Notes under the pieces: generated by a model | What the model was told of the DNA's origin: nothing | Database searches by the model: none | Seen by the model: the letters and a program-made list of their open reading frames with translations, nothing else | In this document: positions 9,613 to 19,507 of the stretch, in pieces | Layout of the letters: every line of letters starts with the position of its first letter | Numbering within the stretch: position 1 is the stretch's first letter | Program-made: the position numbers and the translations under genes | From: Sambucus nigra | Taxonomy: Eukaryota; Streptophyta; Magnoliopsida; Dipsacales; Adoxaceae | Length of the DNA: 64,000 nucleotides | Reading direction: 5' to 3' | Assembly: GCA_949130495.1 (NCBI GenBank) | Contig: OX422222.1 | Coordinates: 105,885,709 to 105,949,708, forward strand

Positions 9613-10806
9613 ATGGCGGATAACCCAGAATCTAGCAATCGAAACGCTGGAAATGCTGGAAATTCCCCAAATCCCTCTACACCTCTAGATCTGGCCGGGA
9701 TTATGACGAATCTGGCTCAAGGACAAACCGCCATGCAGGAGACAATGCGGCAACTCATACAAACCCTTCATGGCGGCGCACCTGCACAGTCAGGACATCG
9801 AAGTGGTCAGAGGCAAACCTATTTACTTTCTTCGCGATCCAGGCGTACTGAATCATATCGTAATGAGGAATCTGATGACTTCTCTGATCAACCTGGGCAA
9901 ACTTCGTCAATACGGGTTACGGATACTGAACAACGTGTCACCCTTTCTCCAGAAAGGGCCAGCGCATTGGAAAGGTTAAGTAGGGCCTCTCCTTTCAGCC
10001 GATTAGGCCCTAGGAGGAATAGGAGTCCACCTAAGACCATGTCGAGGAGTTTTCGACAACCATCAGATCTAAGAGAAGGATCAGCACAGTCACGACCAGC
10101 TGTTCGTCAAGATAGATATCAAGAGGCTACTTCAGAATGATCAATTGCTCGAACCAATAGGCCCGAGGAAGGAAATGAAGCGTGGAAAGGATCTCTTCAG
10201 CGGTTGGAAGATAGATTGGGAGAAATGGCTAAGGCGAAGAATCCTCTACAACGAACTTTTATTCAAGGGACACCTTTTGTCCAAGCCATTGTAAACTTTC
10301 CAACACCGTCGAAATTTAAAGCCCCTGTGGTGACCCCCAAATACGATGGAAAGACAGATCCTGTTCTTCACATAGAGCAATATCAAGCTGCTGCCGACAT
10401 CTATGCTGTCCCCGACGAGATGAGATGTAGGGCATTCTCAGGAACTCTTATCGGATCTGCCCAGATATGGTACAATAATCTTCCTCGGGGTAAGATTTCA
10501 ACTTTCTTTCAATTGGCTGAGTTGTTCATTGGCAATTTCTATTTTGGAGCAAAGCCAGTAAAAAGAGTAGCACACTTGTTAAGTGTTAGAGAAAAATCTG
10601 GTGAGAGCACTAGAGATTACATAACTCGTTTCAATAATGAGAAGCTGGAAGTCATAGATTATGAAGAAAAGACAGCAATCACTGCCTTGATGAGTGGGTT
10701 GTTGCCTAACAAGTTGTATTACACTTTGGCCAAAGATCCACCTACAACTATGTCAGAGTTAATGGCAAAAGCGGCCAAAATCATGAATGCCGAGGAGGCT
10801 ATGGCT
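9613..10806 (+). pseudogene. gag: gag of Tat copy 2 (one nonsense codon)
   Basis: The ATG at 9613 opens a protein with an N-terminal region rich in Asn, Pro and Ser, then an Arg/Ser-rich stretch. It then enters the retrotransposon gag domain (PKYDGKTDPVLHIEQYQ, then AQIWYNNLPRGKISTF, then RDYITRFNNEKLEV) at about 10330-10720. An in-frame TGA at 10138 interrupts it; the same frame continues without further stops to 10824. At the end, a run of ten A (10809-10818) moves the frame by one base into the 10787-12409 frame. Tat copy 1 has a mixed sequence at that place, so the A run looks like a copy-specific lesion. A frameshift signal is less likely because Tat gag-pol is normally one frame. Confidence 0.85.
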
Positions 10807-11460
10807 GCAAAAAAAAAATATGGATAAAGACTCCAAGGTGGAGGTCGACAAGTCTAAGAATAAAGAGCATAAAGGCAATGGCGGTGACAAGCGTTCCAGA
10901 ATTAATAAGTCATCATGGGAAGTCCTGAAGAAATTCGATAATTATACTCCCTTGAAAATGGGTATTAATCATGTTTTGGAAGAAATCAAGAATAGAGAGG
11001 AGGTAAAGTGGCCGAAGAAACTGAGGTCCAACCCTGATGCGAGGAATAAGGATAAATATTGCGAGTTCCATAAGGATCATGGCCATATGACTAAAAATTG
11101 CATAGCTCTTCAGAACGAGATTGAAACACTCATCCGAAGAGGAAAGCTAGCAAAGTATGTTGATCGGGGAGGTGAAAGAAGAAATAATGATCGAACTAGA
11201 GAGAGGTCTAGATCTCCTCGTCGAGCAGAGGAGAAAAAGAAGAGAGAACATGAAGATGATGCCGAGGATGACCCCGATCTTCCCAAGAAACCAAGGCAAC
11301 CAGAACGAGAGGTATTTTCCATACGTTTTGGGTCATTTGATTGTAATGTTATTACAGGAGGAGATGCAGGAGGAGGAGACCTTACTGCAGAAAGAAAAGC
11401 TTACCTCGGAGAGGTGCAAGCTTGCTCATACATTCAGCGAATAAATTTGGCCGAGGAGGA
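10807..11460 (+). pseudogene. nucleocapsid and linker region of Tat gag-pol
   Basis: This is the open frame that continues gag after the frame change. It contains a zinc knuckle of the CHHC type (CEFHKDHGHMTKNC, near 11070-11112), which is usual for Tat/Athila gag. A basic RERSRSPRRAEEKKKR block follows, then an acidic EDDAEDDPD stretch. The zinc knuckle and basic block should bind the genomic RNA. Confidence 0.8.
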
Positions 11461-12100
11461 TCGTCCGAGGAAGGTCAACAAACAGAAGCTGGTCATTGGC
11501 TTTTCAAAAAATGACCTGGCAGGTGTTCTTTACCCTCACGACGACCCTCTGGTAATCAAAATGAGAATGAAGGAAGTAGTGATTTCAAGGGTGCTGGTAG
11601 ACAATGGTAGTTCAGCAGACATCATGTACTATTCATGCTTTGACAGCTTGAATCTAAAATTATCTCAATTGGAACCTTATCATAGACCCCTCTTGGGTTT
11701 TGCTGGCGAGAAAGTTTTTCCACTTGGAACGATCAAGTTGGATATATTCATTGGAACTTGGCCTGCTTATCGAACAAAAAGAATACGCTTCTTTGTGATG
11801 GATAAGAATGTGCAGTCAGCCTATAACATCATCATGGGAAGAGTTGGTTTGAAGAAGTTCGAAGCAGTTCCATATACAGTGCATCAATGCTTAAAATTCC
11901 CAACAAACTTTGGAGTAGGAGTTGTGAAAGATGATAAAAAAGTAGCTCGGGAATGCTATTATTCGTCTGCCGAGCAAGAGGAACTTGAAGAGTCAAGGAA
12001 AAAGACTACTACCTACCAAGTGGAGGAAGGTACAGAAATTGAAACTCTTGATCCCAGGGATGAATCCCAACTTGTAAAAGGACAGGTGGTAGAATCTACA
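11461..12100 (+). pseudogene. aspartic protease domain of Tat gag-pol
   Basis: The active-site motif VLVDNGSSADIMY lies near 11593-11631, in the Asp-Asn-Gly form usual for plant Ty3 elements. It is followed by RPLLGFAGEKVFPLGTIKL and the second conserved block AYNIIMGRVGL. It cleaves the polyprotein. This domain itself carries no lesion that I can see, but its frame is separated from the start by the upstream stop and frame change. Confidence 0.85.
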
Positions 12101-13080
12101 GAAAATGTTATTCTGGACGACGAGCACCCTGAACGAATAACCCAGATAGGTTCGTCGTTGGATGTGTCAAAAAAACAGGAGTTGATAACTTTCTTGAGAA
12201 ACAGGAAGAATACTTTCGCATGGAGTCATGAAGACATGCCAGGAATAGATCCAAACTTCTTATGTCATGAGCTCAATGTGAATAAGGAGATCAAGCCTGT
12301 GAAGCAGAGAAGAAGAATGTTTAGTCCCGAGAAGAATCAGGCCATACAAGAGGAGGTCGAGAAGCTCCAGAAAGCCCAATTCATTGAAGATGTGAAATAT
12401 CCAGACTAGTTGGCAAATGTGGTGATGGTAAAGAAGAAGAACAATAAAAGGAGAATGTGTGTTGATTTCACTGATCTCAACAAGGCATGCCCAAAAGATC
12501 ATTTTCCATTGCCCAGAATTGACCAGCTAGTGATGCTACCTCGGGACATGAGCTTCTTAGCTTCATGGATGCATATTCTGGCTACAACCAGATCAAAACG
12601 AAGCCTGAAGACAGGGAAAGTACTTCTTTTATTACCCCAAGGGGAACTTATTGTTATAATGTTATGCCTTTTGGTTTGAAAAATGCAGGTGCAATATATC
12701 AGCGGCTGATGAACAAGGTTTTTGCCGAACAAATCAGTTGCAACATGGAAGTCTATGTTGACGATATGCTGACAAAAAGCAAGAGAGATGCTGATCATCT
12801 AGTTGACTTAGGCCAGACCTTTGATCAACTGGATAAATACCAAATGAAGCTCAACCCGACGAAGTGCACCTTTGGAGTACGAGAAGGAATGTTCCTCGGA
12901 TACATCGTCAACCAACGAGGTATTGAGGCAAATCCAGATAAGATCAAAGCTCTTTTAGGGCTGCGATCCCCAACGACGAAGAAAGAAGTGCAGAGTCTTA
13001 CAGGACGAGTTGCGGCGCTCAACAGATTTGTGTCCCGAGAAACTGATAAATGCCTCCCATTCTTCAAAACACTTCGAAAA
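12101..13080 (+). pseudogene. reverse transcriptase domain of Tat pol
   Basis: RT motifs in order: SPEKNQAIQEEVEKL, then a TAG stop at 12407 where other Ty3 RTs have Trp, VVMVKKKNNKRRMCVDFTDLNKACPKDHFPLP, a one-base loss near 12532 that changes frame, then MDAYSGYNQI, MPFGLKNAGAIYQRLMN, the catalytic YVDDML near 12754, and TKCTFGVREGMFLGYIV. Tat copy 1 retains the base missing at 12532. The catalytic aspartates are present. Confidence 0.88.
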
Positions 13081-13605
13081 ACTTTTGAATGGACTAATGA
13101 ATGTGAGAAGGCCTTTCAAGACTTGAAAAAGTATTTGGGAGCACCTCCATTGTTGTCCAGGCCAATAATAGGAGAGAAGTTGTACTTGTATCTTGCAGTA
13201 TCAGAGAATGCAGTCACCTCAGCATTGATCAGATTAGAGAATGGAGTCCAGAAACTAATCTATTACACAAGTAAGGCTTTCCGAGGTGCAGAAATCAGGT
13301 ACCCAAAGCTGGAAAAATTGGCATTGGCATTAATTGAAGCAAGTAGAAGAATGAGGCCATATTTCCAGGCCCATACTATCATCGTTTATACCGACATGCC
13401 ATTGAGACAAGCCCTTCATAAGCCAGAAAAGTCAGGGAGACTGATGTACTGGGTAATAGAACTCGGTGAATATGATATTGTGTATGAGCCCAGATCATCA
13501 TTGAAAGGGCAGGCTGTAGCAGATTTTATAGCAGAGTTTACATATCCTGATACCCCCGAGGAACAAAAATTACTCGCTGACCAACCTGTGGATGTTACAG
13601 GATCA
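13081..13605 (+). pseudogene. RNase H domain 1 of Tat pol
   Basis: The RNase H-like domain typical of Ty3 pol: LYLYLAVSENAVTSALIRLENG, IYYTSKAFRGAEIRYPKLEKLALALIEASRR, TDMPLRQALHKPEKSGRLMYWVIEL, SSLKGQAVADFIAEF. It is in the same frame as RT. In Tat elements this first domain is considered degenerate and is complemented by a second, archaeal-type RNase H downstream. Confidence 0.85.
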
Positions 13606-13764
13606 ACAGACATAAGTCCAGACCAACTCCGGTTGGTAAAAGGGCTTGTGGATGTAGAAAGATCATCAACTTCGAACTCAGACCAGCTCCGGTTGGTAAA
13701 AGAGCGAGAAGAGATGGTCGACGAGGAGCGAAAAGTGTCAGGGGAGGATGAAAAGAAGCAATAA
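13606..13764 (+). repeat. inter-RNase H linker carrying two DQLRLVK repeats
   Basis: Two in-frame copies of GACCA(A/G)CTCCGGTTGGTAAAAG encode DQLRLVKGLVD and DQLRLVKEREE, at about 13618 and 13681. Each resembles one half of the 156-bp tandem array downstream of pol (15694-16140). The linker ends at an in-frame TAA (13762-13764) that separates RNase H 1 from the second RNase H; the frame is the same on both sides. Confidence 0.8.
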
Positions 13765-14260
13765 ATATTTCACCGAGGAACTCTATCAGATAAGAAATTT
13801 GAAGACGGGTTACCCATATGGAGATTATATGTAGATGGCTCATCTTGCATAGCAGGTTGTGGAGCAGGAATTGTTTTGAACACCCCAGACGAGATTGACA
13901 TGGAATATGCCTTGCGATTCCGATTCAAAGCCTCCAATAATGAGGCTGAGTATGAGGCCATGATAGCAGGTCTTAATTTAGCAAAGATTATGGAAGCACA
14001 ACAAATGATGGTATTCAGTGATTCTCAATTGATTGTGAATCAGATGATGGGAACGTATGCAGTTAAAGGAGAATTAATGGTCAAGTATCATGCCAAGGTA
14101 ATGGAGTTATTGGCAGAATTTGATGCGATTCAATTAATCAGAATACCAAGAATAAAGAATGCACGAGCAGACGCACTGGCCCGACTAGCATCAGCTACTC
14201 ATACCGAGCTGCGAAGAAAAATACCAATTGAAGTATTAGAAAGTCGAAGCATAGATGAAG
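13765..14260 (+). pseudogene. second, archaeal-type RNase H (aRNH) of Tat pol
   Basis: After the TAA the frame continues with WRLYVDGSSCIAGCGAGIVL, NNEAEYEAMIAGLNLA, MVFSDSQLIVNQMMG, and KNARADALARLAS. These give the Asp-Glu-Asp-Asp catalytic set of an active RNase H (VDGSS, EAEYE, FSDSQL, RADALA). A second RNase H of this kind is a known mark of the plant Tat lineage. All four acidic residues are intact here. Confidence 0.88.
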
Positions 14261-15522
14261 ATTTGACGATGAATATTATTACCCTCGATTTAGGACCATC
14301 TTGGATGGATCCCATCAGGGCATATGTGGAAGAAGGCGAATTACCGGAAGATAAGCTCGCTGCTAAGAAATTGAAGTATAAAGCTGCTCGGTATGTATTA
14401 ACTAATGGTATTTTTTATAGACGAGGAATTATGGAAGGTTTGCAGAGATGTGTACATCCCTCTGAGGTGAAAGAATTGATTGAAGAAATCCATGAAGGGT
14501 CTTGTGGAGCTCATGTAGCAGGTCGAACACTTTTACAAAGGGTGATGACCCAAGGATACTACTGGCCGACGATGAGGGCTGATCGTATAGCCTATGCCAA
14601 GAAATGTGACAAGTGCCAACGCTTTTCCTCCATCCGACGAACTCCACAAGCATTGTTGACACCCATAACTTCCCCTTGGCCATTTGCCATGTGGGGAATT
14701 GATTTGGTTGGACCACTGCCGACCACCCGAGGAAGATTCAAGTACCTCGTCGTCGCAGTGGACTATTTTACTAAGTGGGTAGAAGCTGAGCCGCTTATTG
14801 ATATGACATACGAGAAGGTATACCAGTTCGTTTGGAAGAACATCATCTGTCGATATGATCTCCCTCATGCCTTCATCACAGACCACGGAACACAATTCGA
14901 TAATGAGGAATTTGCTGCCTATTGTCATCAGTCGAACATTTTGAAGGTTCATTCAGCACCAGGCCATCCTCAAAGCAATGGACAGACTGAAGTGATGAAT
15001 AGAACATTATTAAATGGTTTGAAGAAGAGGTTAAGTGAGGCTAAAGCTAACCGGATTAATGAGTTACAATCAGTATTGTGGGCTTACCGAACAACTCCCC
15101 GAGCAACAACTGGAGAATCACCATATATGCTGGCATTTGGAAGTGAGGCTGTGATACCTGCCGAGTTGGGTCTTCCAACACATAGAGTGCTGAATTTCAA
15201 TTCTCCGGTCAGTGACTTGATGAGAAGACCGGATTTGGATATGCTCGAGGAGGTCAGAGAAGAGGCAGCCATTAGGAATGCTGCTTATCAACAACGAATA
15301 GCTCTGTTCTACAACAAAAGGGTGAAGAAATGCGATTTAAAAGAAGGAGATTATGTGCTAAAGAAGGTCATTCAGAAGAACAATAAATTGGAAGCAAATT
15401 GGCATGGACCTTACCGAGTTACAGAAGTTGTTCGACTAGGAACTTACCGAATAGCAACTCTTGAAGGAGAGGAATTCAAGAATGCTTGGAATGCTGAACA
15501 CCTTCGCAAGTATTATCAATGA
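14261..15522 (+). pseudogene. integrase of Tat pol
   Basis: Zinc-binding HHCC region: HPSEVKELIEEIHEGSCGAHVAGR... CDKCQRF (about 14455-14630). Catalytic core: MWGIDLVGP (first Asp, about 14692), FITDHGTQFDNEEF (second Asp, about 14874), HPQSNGQTEVMNR (Glu, about 14990). The C-terminal GPY-type module reads NWHGPYRVTEVVRLGTYRI near 15400. Stop TGA at 15520. The domain itself appears free of lesions and would join cDNA ends to target DNA. Its frame is open from the TAA at 13762 to 15522. Confidence 0.9.
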
Positions 15523-15693
15523 TGTAAAATGTACAACAGTTCCATCAATATGAATAAAACGATGATGTTTCACCATTTTTCTCTCCTTTGTTTGAAAGTT
15601 TTTCGGGGAATACTAGTGTTGTACACTACACTGCTCGACAGCAAAAAGAAGACGATAGTTCAGACCCACGACCAACTCCGGCTGGTAAAAGGG
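15523..15693 (+). other. 3' non-coding region after Tat pol
   Basis: About 170 bp between the pol stop and the inverted-repeat arm. It includes the first, slightly diverged CCAACTCCGGCTGG motif at about 15670. No gene is seen. Confidence 0.6.
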
Positions 15694-16140
15694 CGAGAAC
15701 AAATTATACTCCTTTGGTTAGGAGGCGTACACTAGCGTGATCAACTCCGATTGGTAAAATAACTAGTGGACACGATAGTTCGAAAGAACCAGATAGTTCG
15801 AAAGAACCCGATAGTTCAGACCCATGACCAACTCCGGTTGGTAAAAGGGCGAGAACAAATTATACTCCTTTGGTTAGGAGGCGTACACTTGCGTGATCAA
15901 CTTCGGTTGGTAAAAGAGCTTGTGGACAAGATAGTTTGAAAGAACCAGATAGTTCGAAAGAACCCGATAGTTCAGACCCACGACCAACTCCGGTTGGTAA
16001 AAGGGCGAGAACAAATTATACTCCTTTGGTTAGGAGGCGTACACTTGCGTGATCAACTTCGGTTGGTAAAAGAGCTTGTGGACAAGATAGTTCGAAAGAA
16101 CCAGATAGTTCGAACCCATGACCTACTCCGGTTGGTAAAA
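15694..16140 (+). repeat. 156-bp tandem array, left inverted-repeat arm
   Basis: Nearly three units of 156 bp (CCCA at 15821 recurs at 15977). Each unit has two halves: GACCAACTCCGGTTGGTAAAAG followed by GCGAGAACAAATTATACTCC, and TGATCAACTTCGGTTGG followed by TAAAAGAGCTTGTGGACAAG. The first unit has private variants (ACACTAGCG, AACTAGTGGACACG). These variants recur in reverse at 21780-21850, so this arm and 21407-21853 are full inverted copies, not two parts of one array. The arm ends at GGTAAAA/AACTAG, the junction with the inverted LTR. Confidence 0.9.
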
Positions 16141-16755
16141 AACTAGATTACTCTAATTATTTAATCACAGATAAATAAATAAGATAAAAGATTTTTAAAG
16201 TGGTTCAGCCTTATATGAATGGCCTACGTCCACTGTTATGTTATTGCTGAGTATTTGGGAATTCTCGATTACAAGCGTTATCAAGAAATTCCGGTCTCCT
16301 TGAATGAGGGTGATACAATGTATTTATAGCCTTGAGGCTGTACATGAAAGGGTCGATACATTAAATGATATACATATGAAAGGGTAATACAGTTAATGCA
16401 GCGTGTGTGTCAAGATGATAAACATTCAATGAATAGTTGAACTGTTGATTATCTGGCAATTAATGCTGCGGCCGAGATGCAGCTCAGACCGCCTTAGTTA
16501 CTCGTCTGTTGATTATCTAGCAATTAATGCTGCGGCCGAGATGCAGCTCGGACCGCCTTAGTTGCTCGTTGCTCAGGAGTTCCTCGGAGCGCTAGAGTAC
16601 CTCAGAGTGCTAAAGTTCCTCGGTGTATCCTCGTTGCTCGGAGAGAACATGAGTTGGTCGGGGAAATGAACTTCCTCGTTGCTATTGTGCCACGTAGATT
16701 GACACATGTCTTCGTATTATTCGTCCATATCAGCATATTAATTTTGGTATCAACA
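16141..16755 (-). mobile_element. 3' LTR of Tat copy 2, in inverted orientation
   Basis: Reverse complement of the 5' LTR, including its 64-bp duplication and TATA box (about 16316-16325 on the minus strand). It lacks its last 8-9 bp: where TGTTGATGTAAAAAAC is expected in window orientation, the array sequence GGTTGGTAAAAAAC is found. The other end is complete (GGTATCAACA at 16746-16755). Confidence 0.92.
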
Positions 16756-16768
16756 GAAGCCCCCAATG
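16756..16768 (-). other. polypurine tract of Tat copy 2, inverted
   Basis: Reads CATTGGGGGCTTC on the minus strand directly before the LTR start, as in copy 1 (2343-2355). It shows that the sequence to its right is the 3' internal region of a minus-oriented element half. Confidence 0.8.
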
Positions 16769-17177
16769 TTTCATATTTCGAACTTTGAGGAGTATGGAGC
16801 ATTCTTTTTCGGTATATGGCAATATTAAATGACTTCCCTGAGTTTTAGGAGCATTTTCTTTGTATTTGAATTTCCTTCCAAATTCGCAGAGTCTGCCTTT
16901 TTGCCTTTTCATAAGCGCTTCGATCTTCGTGCACTTTTTGTCCTTTTAGCCGCCGGTAGCGCAATAGTTTCTTTTATGTAATCATTTCTTTCGTTGGTTC
17001 CCAAGGTAAAGTATTTAAACTCCCAAGTAATCATACCGTCCTCTACCTTTTCCAATTTTCTTGCTTTCGAATTCTCCATAGTCTTTCTTTCTCTTGTGCA
17101 TTCATCCTTGTTTTGGTTCGTTGTCAACAGATCTCCTTTCTTCCTGTAAGATATTTTTCCTTCTTCTTTTATTCACC
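16769..17177 (+). promoter_or_regulatory. upstream region of accessory ORF with TATA-like box
   Basis: About 400 bp without an ORF of interest. GTATTTAAAC at 17011-17020 is TATA-like and lies about 160 bp before the ATG at 17178. The stretch 17080-17177 is pyrimidine-rich, as in plant 5' untranslated regions. I infer a promoter for the accessory gene; the LTR itself points the other way. Confidence 0.4.
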
Positions 17178-17682
17178 ATGGTTTATATTATTGAATCTAT
17201 TGAAAAATTCCGTTCTGATTATTCCAATCCGTCTTGGGTTACTCTGGAAAATCTTCCTGAGCCCTTTGATTATTTCCGTTTGGCTGAGGGACATTGGTTC
17301 CCTAGCCTCTTTATTACTGAGTGTGGATTTTCTTTTCCACCTAACCCTTTATGCTTAGAATTCTGTCAACATTTCGATGTTGTTCCTGCAAAAGTAGCCC
17401 CCATTACATGGAGAATAGTTAATGGGGTGTATAAGTTAAATCAAACTCATGGAACTCGTATAGGAATTCCTGAGATTATGTACTGCTATAGATGGGCTAT
17501 TTTAGATAATATTTATTATTTAAAAACCAGATTTTTGAATAGGGCTTTAGTAGTCAATCTCCCTGACGCTAACAGGGATTATTTTGACCATGGATTAGTT
17601 TTCAAAAATTGGCAACATGCTCCTTCAGTCGGGGATGACGTGTATGAGGGTCCCAAATGCCCCCCATATGGCAATGGGATAG

Positions 17683-17773
17683 GTTATTTTCATTTTACTT
17701 TATTTTTGAAGTTATGATTTCATCATGTTTGACAAAGTGCATGATTGACAATTCAATTTATTTTTGTTTGCAG
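17683..17773 (+). other. predicted intron 1 of accessory ORF 1
   Basis: GT at 17683, AG at 17772-17773, T-rich acceptor tract. One base before and two bases after restore a codon and link the two open frames. Confidence 0.65.
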
Positions 17774-18435
17774 TTGACAGTAAGAGAAAAACCCCGAAAG
17801 AATCAGAAGTTAATATAAGACAATTGAAACATATCTGGAGTTTGCATCAGAAGGTTGCAGACGAACACATCAGGTCTGCTTCATATTTGTTGCAGTATAG
17901 GAGCTACACGTCGTCCTTTACCGCTCGTCCTGTGGTCAGTACCAGTGATCCAGTGCAAATTCCTGAAGACTCTGATCCAGAATCTCATATTCCTTTGAAT
18001 CAAAGGATGGGCAAGAAAAGAGTTCCTGCTATGTTCGAAGAGGCCTCCTCTGTCGGTGATGGCAAGAGAACCAAGGTTGATGTCCCAAAGGGGACAAAGA
18101 AAGTGGATGTCGTGTAGAAAGCTGCCGAGAAGCCCCCAATGGCTCCTGTGCAGAAGGATGCACCTGTTGAAGTAATCACTATCTCACCAACTAAAAGTTC
18201 TTCTTTGGTTGAGGTTGTTGAAAAAGCACCGAGGAGACTGAGGAAATCCTCCTCGGTTAGTACTTCTGGAACCATTCCCCAGATCCCAGCTGGTGGAGAT
18301 GGTGTTCCAGTCATTGTTCCTCCGAGCTCTACGATGAGCTTGGCAAAGTTTTCACCCATTCCCGAGGTGCAAGGTACTGAAGAAGACCTTACTCGGGATA
18401 TGGTTACTTCTCTGGCTGCTCGTCATCTGGCTTCA

Positions 18436-18522
18436 GTAAGTATCTCTACTCCGAGCTTTTTATATTTTCCTTTGTTATTTCCCATATTTGTTTCTGATAT
18501 CATTTCCCTTTTCTGATTACAG
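18436..18522 (+). other. predicted intron 2 of accessory ORF 1
   Basis: Near-perfect donor GTAAGTAT, acceptor TTTTCTGATTACAG, phase 0, joining SLAARHLAS to the LASCFNIILKK region. Confidence 0.7.
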
Positions 18523-19421
18523 TTGGCGAGCTGTTTCAATATAATCCTTAAAAAGGATGAAGCAATCAAAGCTTCTTGCTCCTCGTCCACTGTGGAGGGA
18601 GCACTGGAGAAAGCTATTAAATCTGTGAGTGAATCCCGTCAGAAGTATGACGAGGATAAAACTGAATGGGAGAAGAAATTGGATGCGTCTGATGCAGAGA
18701 AAGTGCAACTGGGTAATAAGGTGAAGGGCTTGGAGAGAGAAAATAAAGATTATGCCGAGAAACTTTCAGGCTTAGGGGAGCTTGAGAATAAACTGAAGTC
18801 AGCTGAGGAAGAGTTAACACTTCTGCGCGAAGTAAATCGTCAGAAGGAGGAGTTGGAAGCCAAGCTGAAAGCCTCCGAGGACCTTTTAATCGAGAAGCTT
18901 TCCTCGGAGAAGATGAAGAGAAAAATGGCTGTGAAGAAATCCTTTCGGACTGGTTGGGATAAAGGATGGGATAGAGGGGTAGCTGCGATGATGGACCAGG
19001 TGAATTATGGAAGATTGAAATTCTTCCATGATGGTTGGGTTGCTGCCTTGCAGGATTGAAGGTGAGCGAGGACTCCGAGTTGTTTCAACAACATCTCCCT
19101 GGTCCTCTTCCAGTTATTGAAGACGAAGATGAAGACGAAGCTGAGTCTGAAGAATCTTCAGTGGGTGATCAAGTCCTTGTTCCACCACCCAACCAGACAG
19201 CCATCGAGGAGATTTCTTCCTTGCCTACTCCTCCAGAAAAAGTCCCAACTTTTACCAATCAGATCGTCGTTCCCACCGAGCAACCAAGCTCCTCGTCCCA
19301 GCCTCCCGAGAAAGTCTTGGGAGACAAGGAAAAGGTGTGAAGTTGTTCGGTACTATCTTTCTTTTTTTTTCTTCTTACTTGTACTTCTGTATTCCAAATG
19401 ATGTAATCTTTGTTGATGATG

Positions 19422-19430
19422 TAATAAAAT
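19422..19430 (+). terminator. possible poly(A) signal after accessory ORF 1
   Basis: AATAAAATC about 80 bp after the stop, in a T-rich and TGTAAT-containing stretch. If the fourth-exon reading (see accessory ORF 2) is right, this would lie in an intron instead. Confidence 0.35.
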
Positions 19431-19507
19431 CACATCTTTTTGTTCCTCTACATTGTTGATGCTCTGCCTGTTTTTATTAACTCTTGCCTTCTCCTCTTTA
19501 TTAGTTT

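Larger units (their letters stand above)
17178..19340 (+). pseudogene. accessory ORF 1 of Tat copy 2 (Transposase_28-like plus coiled coil), three exons
   Basis: The ATG at 17178 lies in CACCATGG. Exon 1 is 17178-17682. Intron 1 (17683-17773, 91 nt) runs G/GTTATT to TTTGCAG, and the split codon joins correctly. Exon 2 is 17774-18435, ending TCA/GTAAGT. Intron 2 (18436-18522, 87 nt) ends GATTACAG and is phase 0. Exon 3 runs from 18523 to the stop at 19338. The N-terminal 170 residues (FDYFRLAEGHWFPSLFITECGFSFPPNP...) resemble the putative gypsy-type transposon domain Transposase_28. Exon 3 is a long Lys/Glu coiled coil ending FRTGWDKGWDRG...DGWVAAL, then an acidic tail. Lesions: TAG at 18115 and a one-base shift near 19055. 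Relative to the retroelement the gene is antisense. Function is unknown. Confidence 0.7.

Noticed and set aside
10809..10818. A10 run as a programmed frameshift between gag and pol
   Set aside because: Tat gag-pol is normally one frame and copy 1 has a mixed sequence here, so an insertion in the A run is more likely. It was not fully excluded.
15660..16140. Regular repeats with palindromes resembling a CRISPR array
   Set aside because: Units are 156 bp direct tandem copies without unique spacers, in a plant retroelement; they belong to the Tat 3' region.
17094..17177. N-terminal extension of the accessory ORF upstream of 17178
   Set aside because: The ATG at 17178 has a strong CACCATGG context and starts the domain; the upstream part is pyrimidine-rich leader.
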